Under the pieces are notes generated by a model. It saw nothing but the letters and a program-made list of their open reading frames with translations. It searched no databases and was not told the DNA's origin. A program made the position numbers and the translations under genes. Positions 19,170 through 27,265 of a DNA stretch of 64,000 bases are shown here, piece by piece (positions within the stretch are counted from its first letter, which is position 1; each line of letters starts with the position of its first letter). The stretch lies in contig NZ_CP137552.1 of assembly GCF_039691755.1 (NCBI RefSeq), positions 2,728,001-2,792,000 of the forward strand, given 5' to 3'. This stretch comes from Halomonas sp. Bachu 37. Lineage in GTDB: Bacteria > Pseudomonadota > Gammaproteobacteria > Pseudomonadales > Halomonadaceae.

Positions 19170-20879
19170 TTGACCCGCCCCACCACCCTACGGCCGTCCT
19201 CCCTCTATCGACGGCTGTCGCTGCGCTTCAACATCTGGAGTGCCTTGACCATCGTCGTTGCAGCGGTCGTGGCGCTGCCGGTCGTGGCGGTTCTCGCCCA
19301 TATCTTCATGCCCACCGAAGGCATCTGGCAGCACCTAGCCACCACAGTGCTGGGGCGCTACCTGAGCAACACGCTTTTTCTGGTCGTGACCGTGGGGCTG
19401 GGAACCTTCATTATCGGTACCGGGACGGCCTGGCTGGTGGTCATGTGCCGCTTCCCCGGACGGCGGCTGTTCGAATGGCTACTGCTGCTGCCATTGGCGG
19501 TGCCCACCTACGTCATCGCCTACGCCTACACCGATTTTTTGCAGTATGCCGGGCCGTTGCAGAGCTGGTTGCGCGAGCTGTTCGAGTGGGGCCGCAACGA
19601 CTATTACTTTCCCAATATTCGCTCTTTGGGCGGCGCGGCGGCACTGATCACGCTGGTGCTTTATCCCTACGTCTACATGCTGGCGCGGGCCGCTTTTCTG
19701 GAGCAATCGGTATGTGTACTCGATGTAGGGCGCACTCTGGGACGCGGCCCCTGGCGGCTGTTCACCAGTGTGGCGCTGCCGCTGGCGAGGCCTGCCATCG
19801 TCGGCGGAGTATCGCTTGTGTTGATGGAAACACTCAACGAATTCGGGGCGGTGCAGTATTTCGGTGTGGACACTTTCACCACGGGCATCTATCGCACCTG
19901 GTTCGGCATGGGCGAGCAGATTGCCGCCGCTCAACTGGCGGCCTGCCTGCTGGCGTTCGTGATCGTATTCGTGCTGCTGGAGCGCTGGTCGCGCGGCAAG
20001 CGTCGCTACTTCCACACGTCGAGCCGCTACCAGCAACTGCCCGAGTATCGCCTGGAAGGATGGCGCGGCCTGGCGGCCTGCCTGGCCTGCCTGCTGCCGG
20101 TACTCGTCGGTTTTCTCATTCCCAGCGGCTTGCTGGGCTACCTGGCGATCGTCAAAGGGGATGCACTGCTGGGAACGCGGTTTCTGGGTTTCGCTACCAA
20201 CAGCCTGTTCCTGGCGTCGATTGCCGCGCTGATGGCGGTAGGTCTGGCGCTTGTCTTGAGCTATGGCGTACGTCTGCACCCCGGGCCGGTCACACGCAGC
20301 GCCACCCGCGTAGCGGCGATGGGCTACGCCATACCCGGTTCGGTGGTCGCGGTCGGCATCCTGATTCCCTTCGCCTGGCTCGATGATCAGATCAACAGCT
20401 TTTTACGCCAGCATTACGGCTTTATCGCCGGGCTTATCTTCAGTGGTTCGGCGTTCATCCTGCTCTACGCCTACGTGGTGCGCTTTCTGGCGGTTTCCTT
20501 CAATACGCTGGAAGCCAGCCTGGGCAAGGTAACGCCCAGCATGGATGCCGCCTCGCGCACCCTGGGGCAGTCGCCGGGCGGTACCCTGCGCCACGTACAT
20601 ACGCCCATCATGCGGGGCAGTCTGCTGGCCGCTGGCATTCTGGTATTCGTCGATGTCATGAAGGAGCTGCCGGCAACGATCATCCTGCGCCCTTTCAACT
20701 TCGATACCCTGGCGGTGCGAGCGCATAATCTGGCGGCGGATGAACGCCTGGCCGAGGCATCCACCGCCTCGCTAGCTATCGTGGCAGTGGGCATAATTCC
20801 GGTGATCCTGCTCAGCCTCGCCATGCGCCGCTCCCGCCCGGGAAGCTTCAGGGTCGAGGGGAAAGACGAACACCTGTGA
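19170..20879 (+). CDS. fbpB: Ferric iron ABC transporter permease (FbpB/AfuB/HitB family)
   Basis: The 569-residue protein is a fused permease with about twelve transmembrane segments and two ABC-binding EAA-type loops. The first includes ASxGxG-like DVGRTLGRGPWRLFTSVALPLARPAIVGG near residue 190; the second includes DAASRTLGQSPGGTLRHVHTPIMRGSLLA near 460. It moves ferric iron from the binding protein across the inner membrane. The start is TTG at 19170 with AAAGGAG upstream. Its last 108 bp are overlapped by the convergent ATPase gene, an odd arrangement for a system usually in one operon. Confidence 0.92.
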   Translation: MTRPTTLRPSSLYRRLSLRFNIWSALTIVVAAVVALPVVAVLAHIFMPTEGIWQHLATTVLGRYLSNTLFLVVTVGLGTFIIGTGTAWLVVMCRFPGRRLFEWLLLLPLAVPTYVIAYAYTDFLQYAGPLQSWLRELFEWGRNDYYFPNIRSLGGAAALITLVLYPYVYMLARAAFLEQSVCVLDVGRTLGRGPWRLFTSVALPLARPAIVGGVSLVLMETLNEFGAVQYFGVDTFTTGIYRTWFGMGEQIAAAQLAACLLAFVIVFVLLERWSRGKRRYFHTSSRYQQLPEYRLEGWRGLAACLACLLPVLVGFLIPSGLLGYLAIVKGDALLGTRFLGFATNSLFLASIAALMAVGLALVLSYGVRLHPGPVTRSATRVAAMGYAIPGSVVAVGILIPFAWLDDQINSFLRQHYGFIAGLIFSGSAFILLYAYVVRFLAVSFNTLEASLGKVTPSMDAASRTLGQSPGGTLRHVHTPIMRGSLLAAGILVFVDVMKELPATIILRPFNFDTLAVRAHNLAADERLAEASTASLAIVAVGIIPVILLSLAMRRSRPGSFRVEGKDEHL

Positions 20880-21959
20880 CGGGTCCAGGTAAATCGAGAC
20901 CGGCTGCCCATCTGCGGGCAAAAAGACGCCGGGTACCCGCGCATGCAGGTGGGCTTCGCGGCCGTCATTGCCGTGGGCACAGATATGCAGCAAGCTGGTG
21001 CGTCCCAGCAGCTTGGCCATGATGATATGGCTGTGCTTGTGCAGGGCCGGTTCGTCCAGCTCGACAATGCGCAGCGCTTCGGGTCGAATCATCACTTGCA
21101 CGCGACATCCCTCCGCCAGGCCCGGTGCCGCCACCGACCCCACCGGCGTAGCTACCGCGCCATGTTGCACCTCGCCTTCCAGCGTATTGACCTCACCGAA
21201 GAATGTCACCACGAAGGGATGCTGGGGCGCGCAGTAGAGCTCACGCGGCGTTCCCATCTGCAGGATATGGCCTTCGTGCATCAGAGCGATGCGGTCGGCC
21301 ATGAACATGGCTTCTTCGGGATCATGGGTGACCAGTAAGGCGCCTGCCCCCACTTTCTTCAGCAAGTGCAGTGTGTCATCGCGAATACGATCGCGCAGTC
21401 GGGCATCAAGGCTGGAAAATGGCTCATCGAGCAACATCAACTGCGGCTCGGGGGCCAGGGCTCGGGCCAGGGCGATACGTTGCTGCTGCCCTCCGGAAAG
21501 AGTGTGGGGATAACTGTCGGCATAGGCGGTCATGCCCAGTTGCTCGAGCATCTCCATGGCCCGCCGGCGACGTTGACGACCGGGCAAGGCCTTCAGACCG
21601 AAGGTAATGTTCTCCAGCACCGTCAAGTGAGGAAATAGAGCGGAATCCTGGAAGGCGAGCCCCACGTTGCGTTTCTCCGGCGGCACATGTGCCTTGCCGC
21701 GAGCGCCGACATTTTTCCCATTGAGCGCCAAGCTCCCGTGCTGCAACACTTCCAGGCCGGCGACGATACGCAGCAGAGTGGTCTTGCCGCATCCCGAAGG
21801 TCCCAGCAGGCAAACGACCTCGCCGGGATGCATCTCCAGATTGATGTTTTCCAGGGCAGTGTGGCGGCCATAGGCATGACGAATGTTGTCAAGGGCAAGC
21901 ACCGGCGTCCGGCTCCCGACAGCGGGTTCGGTAGTGGACAGATTCGACTGGCTGTTCAT
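20772..21959 (-). CDS. fbpC: Ferric iron ABC transporter ATP-binding protein
   Basis: The ABC ATPase has Walker A GPSGCGKTTLLR, Q-loop, signature LSGGQQQRIALARAL and Walker B LMLLDEPFSSLD, then a C-terminal TOBE-like regulatory region (VQVMIRPEALRI). About 395 residues result if the ATG at 21959 is used; an in-frame ATG at 21998 adds 13 residues, with no clear ribosome site for either. The last 40 or so residues after VFVFP look unrelated to the family and lie antisense to the permease gene, as if the original stop was lost. It works with the neighbouring permease and binding protein. Confidence 0.9.
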   Translation of the reverse strand: MNSQSNLSTTEPAVGSRTPVLALDNIRHAYGRHTALENINLEMHPGEVVCLLGPSGCGKTTLLRIVAGLEVLQHGSLALNGKNVGARGKAHVPPEKRNVGLAFQDSALFPHLTVLENITFGLKALPGRQRRRRAMEMLEQLGMTAYADSYPHTLSGGQQQRIALARALAPEPQLMLLDEPFSSLDARLRDRIRDDTLHLLKKVGAGALLVTHDPEEAMFMADRIALMHEGHILQMGTPRELYCAPQHPFVVTFFGEVNTLEGEVQHGAVATPVGSVAAPGLAEGCRVQVMIRPEALRIVELDEPALHKHSHIIMAKLLGRTSLLHICAHGNDGREAHLHARVPGVFLPADGQPVSIYLDPSQVFVFPLDPEASRAGAAHGEAEQDHRNYAHCHDS

Positions 21960-22102
21960 GAAATATACATGGCCCCGTCTGAACGAAATTTGTTCCATGC
22001 TAACGCGAAATCTTGCTAAATGCGGCGCAATTTTACCTGCGTGAGGTTATCGCTTTCATTCAGTTGACAACCGAGCGGGCAAGGCGCTTAAATATTAAAA
22101 TA

Positions 22103-22124
22103 AATGCAACGCATTATCATTAAC
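22103..22124. promoter_or_regulatory. Candidate Fur box upstream of the iron-binding protein gene
   Basis: AATGCAACGCATTATCATTAAC contains a Fur-like half site (on the minus strand TAATGATAATGCG). It lies in the divergent region between the ATPase gene and the iron-binding protein gene and could control either. By-eye call. Confidence 0.4.
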
Positions 22125-22163
22125 AAGCAAACCATTCATCCATTGTAATTGAAGAGGCTACTC

Positions 22164-23192
22164 ATGTTCCCGCACTCACGACTCGTCCTGCCGCTGGCCG
22201 CCCTCATCGCAGGCGCCTCTGTTGCCGCCAACGCCTCCGCCAACGAGGTGAATATCTATTCGGCGCGCCACTACGATTCTGACGAAGCACTGTACAACGC
22301 CTTTACCGAAGAGACGGGCATTGAAGTCAATGTCCTGGAAGGGGATTCCGACCAACTCATCGAGCGTATCCTGCGCGAAGGCGAAGCAAGCCCGGCGGAT
22401 GTGATGATGACTGTGGACGCGGGCCGCCTGTGGCGCGCCGAACAGGAAGGCATTTTCCAGGATATCGATTCCGACGTGCTGGCCGAGCGACTGCCGGAAG
22501 CCATGCGCCACCCGGATGGCCAGTGGTTCGGATTCAGCCAGCGCGTTCGGGCGATCTTCTACAATCGCGAGGCGGTCGACCCCAGCGAAATCGGTAGTTA
22601 TGAAGATCTCGCCGACCCCGAACTGGAAGGCCGGGTCTGCATCCGCTCCTCCAACAATATCTACAACCAGTCCCTGCTGGCCTCGATGATCGAGCATCAC
22701 GGCGAGGAAGGGGCAGAAGAGTGGGCTCAAGGCGTCGTCGATAACATGGCGCGCCAGCCGGAAGGCGGCGATACCGACCAGATCCGCGGCGTGGCCAGCG
22801 GCGAGTGTGACATTGCCGTCGCCAATCACTACTACTACGTGCGTCTGCTGCAGTCCGACAACGACGCGGATCGCGAAGCGGCCGAGAAAGTGGGCATCAT
22901 CTTCCCCAACCAGGAAGATCGCGGCACCCATATCAATGTCGGCGGTGCTGGCGTGGTGAAAGGTGCCCCCAACCAGGATAACGCCGTGCGCTTTCTCGAG
23001 TTCCTCTCCTCCGATACCGCCCAGGAGCTCTTCGCGTCCGGCAACAACGAATTCCCGGTCGTGGAGGGCGTAAAGAAAGCCGAGGTTCTCGAATCCTGGG
23101 GTGACTTCAAGATGGATGATCTGAACATCAGCGTACTGGGCGAAAACAACCCCGAAGCGGTACGCATCTTCGATCGTGTCGGCTGGCGCTAA
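22164..23192 (+). CDS. fbpA: Ferric iron-binding periplasmic protein (FbpA family)
   Basis: The 342-residue protein has a signal peptide ending NASA near residue 26 and a mature start EVNIYSARHYDSDEALYNAFTEETGI, typical of transferrin-like ferric binding proteins. Iron-ligand-type tyrosines appear in IANHYYYVRLLQ near residue 220, with the RGVASGECDIAV stretch before them. It captures Fe(III) in the periplasm for the nearby permease and ATPase. ATG at 22164 with AGAGG upstream was preferred to the TTG at 22149. Confidence 0.93.
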   Translation: MFPHSRLVLPLAALIAGASVAANASANEVNIYSARHYDSDEALYNAFTEETGIEVNVLEGDSDQLIERILREGEASPADVMMTVDAGRLWRAEQEGIFQDIDSDVLAERLPEAMRHPDGQWFGFSQRVRAIFYNREAVDPSEIGSYEDLADPELEGRVCIRSSNNIYNQSLLASMIEHHGEEGAEEWAQGVVDNMARQPEGGDTDQIRGVASGECDIAVANHYYYVRLLQSDNDADREAAEKVGIIFPNQEDRGTHINVGGAGVVKGAPNQDNAVRFLEFLSSDTAQELFASGNNEFPVVEGVKKAEVLESWGDFKMDDLNISVLGENNPEAVRIFDRVGWR

Positions 23193-23240
23193 GCGACACC
23201 GGGCAATCCGCCGGGTAGCTCATCGAATAACCTAGATAGA

Positions 23241-23270
23241 GAGAGCCCGCCGTGCGGGCTCTCTTTTTTT
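23241..23270 (+). terminator. Terminator after the iron-binding protein gene
   Basis: GAGAGCCCGC pairs with GCGGGCTCTC around CGT-type loop bases and is followed by seven T residues. Confidence 0.9.
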
Positions 23271-23285
23271 ATGCGTCTATGCGCC

Positions 23286-26072
23286 TCAGTGCGCCTCGTC
23301 CCAGTTCTCGCCACTTTCGGCTTCCACCAGCAGCGGTACGCTCAAGGCAGCGGCATGTTGCATGCGGTTCTTCACTTCCTCGATAAAGGGCGCCACCTGG
23401 TCTTCGCGCACCTCGAACACCAGCTCGTCGTGAACCTGCATCACCATCACCGCGTCCATCTGCCCTTCACGCAGCCAGGCGTCCACGTCGATCATGGCCA
23501 GCTTGATGATATCCGCCGCCGTACCCTGCATGGGGGCATTGATGGCGGTACGCTCGGCGGCCTGGCGACGGTTACGATTCTGCGAGCGAATCTCCGGCAC
23601 ATATAGCCGCCGACCGAACAGGGTCTCGACAAAGCCTTCGTCGGCCGCCTGGGAGCGGATACGGTCCATGTAGCGCGCCACCCCGGGATAGCGGTCGAAA
23701 TAGCGGTCGATATAGGTCTGCGCCTGGCCTCGCTCCACGTGCAATTGCCGTGAAAGGCCCCAGGCGCTCATGCCGTAGATCAAGCCGAAGTTGATCGCCT
23801 TGGCGCTGCGGCGCTGGTCGTGGCTCACCCTGTCCAGGCCGACACCGAAGACCTCCGCGGCGGTGGCGGTATGAATGTCGCGGCCTTCGGCGAACGCCTC
23901 CAGCAGCCCCTTGTCCTCCGAGAGATGAGCCATGATGCGCAGCTCGATCTGCGAGTAGTCCGCCGCCACGATGCGATAACCCGGGCGCGCCACGAAAGCC
24001 TGGCGGATCTTGCGCCCCTCTTCGGTGCGGATGGGAATATTCTGCAGATTGGGGTCCGAGGAAGAGAGCCGTCCAGTGGCGGTAATCGCCTGATGGTAAC
24101 TGGTGTGAACCCGCCCCGTCGCCTTGTTGACCAGGCGCGGCAGCTTGTCGGTATAGGTCGATTTCAGCTTGGCCAGGCCACGATGCTGCATGATCACCTT
24201 GGGCAGCGGGTAGTCCAGCGCCAGCTCCTCGAGAACGGCCTCGGCGGTAGAAGCCGCTCCCTTGGGGGTTTTCTTGATGACCGGAATCTTCTGCTCGTCG
24301 AACAGTATCTCGCCGAGCTGCTTGGGCGAACCCAGGTTGAATTCGCGCCCGGCCAGGGCGAAGGCCTGCTGTTCCAGGTCATGAATACGCTCGGCGAGCT
24401 GTACGCTGTGCTGATGCAAGCGCTCGCTATCGAGCGCCACTCCTTGGCGTTCGATGCGCGACAGCACCTTCACCAGCGGCAGCTCCAGGGTTTCCAGCAC
24501 CTCGCGCAAGCGTCCTTGCGCTGTTATCAGCGGCGTCAGATGCTGGTGAAGACGCAAGGTGATATCCACATCCTCGCAGGCATAAGGAACGGCCTGTTCC
24601 AGGGCGATCTGGTTGAAAGTGAGCTGCTTGGCCCCCTTGCCGGCGATATCCTCGAAGCGGATGGTGGACTCGCCCAGGTACTGCAGCGCCAGGGAATCCA
24701 TATCGTGGCGTGTCGCCGTGGAGTTGAGCACGTACGAAGCCAGCATGGTGTCTTCCAAGGGGCCTTCCACGCTGATGGCGTAATTGGCCAGTACGGAGAT
24801 ATCGTACTTGAGATTCTGGCCCACCTTGGTCTTGGCGGGGTCCTGCCACAGCGGTGCCAGCGCATCCAGTACCGCCTGGCGATCCAGCTGCTGTGGCGCA
24901 TCGAGATAATCGTGGGCCACGGGAATGTAGGCCGCCTCCCCGGGCTCCAGTGCCAGACCGATTCCCACGATCTGGGCTTCCATGTAGTTGAGGCTGGTGG
25001 TTTCCAGATCGAAGCAGAAGCGGTCGGCGGCCTTCAGGCGCGCCAGCCACGCATCAAGTTCCGCTTGGGTCAGGATCACCTGGTCCCGACGTGGAATGCC
25101 GTTGCTTGCCGCGACCGGGGCCTGGGGGGTGTCACCTGCTTCGCCAGGCGAGTCGGACGCCGGGGTGCCGCCAGCGACATCATCCACGCCTTCGTCGCGC
25201 CCTTCGAGAAGCTCGGCCAGCCACGCCTTGAACTCGAGCTGCCGATAGAGTTCCTGCAGCGCCTCGCGGTCGGGATGGGCGATGTCCAGGTCATCCAGGC
25301 CCACCGGTAACTCGCAATCGACCTTGATGGTGGCAAGCTTGTAGGACAGGTAGGCTTGCTCGCGGTGCTCCTCGAGCTTCTTGGGCAGGGTCTTGGCGCC
25401 GCGAAAGCTCAGCGTGGTGACCTTTTCCAGATCCGCGTAGATGGCATCCAGCCCGCCTTGCATCCCCTGCAGCAATCCAAGTGCGGTTTTCCCACCCACG
25501 CCGGGCACCCCGGGGATGTTATCCACCTTGTCGCCCATCAAGGCCAGGTAATCGATGATCAACTCCGGCGGCAGGCCGAACTTCGCTTCCACCCCGGCGA
25601 TATCGAGCAGCTCGTCCTTCATGGTATTGACCAGCGTGATGTGATTGTTGACAAGCTGAGCCATATCCTTGTCGCCGGTCGAAATCACCGCATCCCTGCC
25701 CGCCTGGGTGGCACGATGGGCCAGGGTGCCGATCACATCGTCCGCCTCCACTCCCTCGACGCACAGCAACGGCAAGCCGAGCGCCTTGACGCACGCGTGC
25801 AGCGGCGCCACCTGGGAGCGCAGGTCATCGGGCATCGGCGGGCGCTGTGCCTTGTACTGTTCATACAGGTCATCGCGGAAGGTCTTGCCCGGCGCGTCGA
25901 AGACCACCGCCATCGGGCTTTGCGGGTAGTCCTTGATCAAGCGCTTGAGCATGTTCAGCACCCCCTTGATCGCCCCGGTCGGCTGGCCCGTGGACGTCAC
26001 CAGCGGCGGCAAGGCATGAAAGGCGCGATACAGATAGGAGGAACCATCAACGAGGACGATTGGGGCAGCCAT
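23286..26072 (-). CDS. polA: DNA polymerase I
   Basis: The 928-residue repair and Okazaki-processing polymerase is complete. Residues 1-290 form the 5'-3' exonuclease (VDGSSYLYRAFHALP; VEADDVIGTLA; GDKVDNIPGVPGVGGKTA). Residues 320-520 form the 3'-5' proofreading domain (CFDLETTSLN; KVGQNLKYD). The polymerase domain has motif A DYSQIELRIMAHLSED, motif B RRSAKAINFGLIYG and motif C MVMQVHDELVFEV. A linker of low complexity near 290-320 is Ala/Gly/Pro rich. The 3' end comes close to the iron operon terminator. Confidence 0.97.
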   Translation of the reverse strand: MAAPIVLVDGSSYLYRAFHALPPLVTSTGQPTGAIKGVLNMLKRLIKDYPQSPMAVVFDAPGKTFRDDLYEQYKAQRPPMPDDLRSQVAPLHACVKALGLPLLCVEGVEADDVIGTLAHRATQAGRDAVISTGDKDMAQLVNNHITLVNTMKDELLDIAGVEAKFGLPPELIIDYLALMGDKVDNIPGVPGVGGKTALGLLQGMQGGLDAIYADLEKVTTLSFRGAKTLPKKLEEHREQAYLSYKLATIKVDCELPVGLDDLDIAHPDREALQELYRQLEFKAWLAELLEGRDEGVDDVAGGTPASDSPGEAGDTPQAPVAASNGIPRRDQVILTQAELDAWLARLKAADRFCFDLETTSLNYMEAQIVGIGLALEPGEAAYIPVAHDYLDAPQQLDRQAVLDALAPLWQDPAKTKVGQNLKYDISVLANYAISVEGPLEDTMLASYVLNSTATRHDMDSLALQYLGESTIRFEDIAGKGAKQLTFNQIALEQAVPYACEDVDITLRLHQHLTPLITAQGRLREVLETLELPLVKVLSRIERQGVALDSERLHQHSVQLAERIHDLEQQAFALAGREFNLGSPKQLGEILFDEQKIPVIKKTPKGAASTAEAVLEELALDYPLPKVIMQHRGLAKLKSTYTDKLPRLVNKATGRVHTSYHQAITATGRLSSSDPNLQNIPIRTEEGRKIRQAFVARPGYRIVAADYSQIELRIMAHLSEDKGLLEAFAEGRDIHTATAAEVFGVGLDRVSHDQRRSAKAINFGLIYGMSAWGLSRQLHVERGQAQTYIDRYFDRYPGVARYMDRIRSQAADEGFVETLFGRRLYVPEIRSQNRNRRQAAERTAINAPMQGTAADIIKLAMIDVDAWLREGQMDAVMVMQVHDELVFEVREDQVAPFIEEVKNRMQHAAALSVPLLVEAESGENWDEAH

Positions 26073-26170
26073 AAACGTGATCCGTCAGAACAGGAAAGAT
26101 ATAAGCCCTCATGATACGCGTTGAGCCACTCTACTGCAGGTGTGGATTGTACGTGGTCGATTGGCTCCGC

Positions 26171-26236
26171 CTTGCATACTGTTCCGCCTTGCATACTGTT
26201 CCGTCTTGCATACTGTTCCGTCTTGCATACAGTGCT
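26171..26236. repeat. 17-bp tandem repeat upstream of thrB
   Basis: Three full copies of CTTGCATACTGTTCCGY and a fourth diverged partial copy (CTTGCATACAGTGCTG) lie between polA and thrB. The 17-bp period would place each copy about 1.6 helical turns from the next. They might be regulator sites for the thrB-speA unit or a slippage repeat. Confidence 0.85.
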
Positions 26237-26293
26237 GCCAACTCCAGGTGCAAATCGCTACAATAGAGGGCTTAGCAACCGGGCGAGATTCTC

Positions 26294-27265
26294 ATGGCTG
26301 TATTCACCCCGCTTAGCGACGCGCAGGTCGCCGCATTCCTGGAAGATTTCGATGTCGGTACGCTGGTAGCGCTGCAGGGCGTGGCCGGGGGAACGGAAAA
26401 CTCCACCTTCTTCGTCACCACCGATCGCCGCGAGCTGGTGTTGACCCTGTTCGAGCAGGGCGAGCATGAAGAGCTGCCGTTCTTCGTCGAGCTGCTCGAC
26501 TATCTCGACGAGCATCGCCTGCCGGTGCCGGGTACGATCCATGACCGCAACGGCGTCGCGCTGCACAGCCTTGCCGGCAAGCCGGCGCTTTTGTTTCCCC
26601 GACTGCCGGGGCGCCATCCCGAGGCTCCCAACCTGACCCAGTGCCGGATACTGGGCGATACCCTGGGGCGGCTGCATGCAGTCTCGCAGCACTTCCCCGG
26701 CCACCGCCCCAACCCCCGTGACCTGCACTGGCTCAAGGCGCTGCACCACAAGGTGCTGGCCTACCTGAGCCCGGACGACCAGTCGATGATGAAGAACGAG
26801 GTCGACGAGTACGAAATAGCCTTTTCCGACCAGCCCGAGCTGCCCCAGGGCGCCTTGCACGGCGACCTGTTCCGCGACAATACGCTGTTCGAAGGCGACC
26901 GGCTCGGCGGCATCATCGATTTCTACAATGGCTGCACCGGGGATCTGCTGTTCGATGTAGCCATCGTGATCAACGACTGGGCCACCGGCGACGACGGCCG
27001 CCTCGACATGGAGCGTCACGACGCCATCCTCGAGGCCTACCTGACCCGTCGTCCGCTGACCGATGCCGAGCGCACCCTGTGGCCGATAATGCTGCGCATG
27101 ACCGCCCTGCGCTATTGGCTATCGCGCTTGCTGGTGGTCTACGTCGACCCACCGGCGCATGACCTGACTCCCCACGACCCGGAACGTTTCCGCACCATTC
27201 TCAGGGCGCGCCTGGATCACGGCACGCTGCCCATCCCCCGGCCCGATTCCAAGGTCTCCTCATGA
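26294..27265 (+). CDS. thrB: Homoserine kinase (APH-fold type)
   Basis: The 323-residue enzyme phosphorylates homoserine in threonine synthesis. It is of the aminoglycoside phosphotransferase-like type: N-terminal GGTENSTFFVTT (nucleotide loop), a catalytic loop ALHGDLFRDNTLF near residue 200 and the metal-binding IIDFYNGCTGDLLFDVAI. The opening MAVFTPLSDAQVAAFL is characteristic of this family. Its last codons overlap speA by 4 bp, so the two are co-transcribed. Confidence 0.93.
   Translation: MAVFTPLSDAQVAAFLEDFDVGTLVALQGVAGGTENSTFFVTTDRRELVLTLFEQGEHEELPFFVELLDYLDEHRLPVPGTIHDRNGVALHSLAGKPALLFPRLPGRHPEAPNLTQCRILGDTLGRLHAVSQHFPGHRPNPRDLHWLKALHHKVLAYLSPDDQSMMKNEVDEYEIAFSDQPELPQGALHGDLFRDNTLFEGDRLGGIIDFYNGCTGDLLFDVAIVINDWATGDDGRLDMERHDAILEAYLTRRPLTDAERTLWPIMLRMTALRYWLSRLLVVYVDPPAHDLTPHDPERFRTILRARLDHGTLPIPRPDSKVSS

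Noticed and set aside
23820..25310. 496-codon rightward frame inside polA
   Set aside because: No family resemblance, no ribosome site; polA motifs are complete on the other strand.
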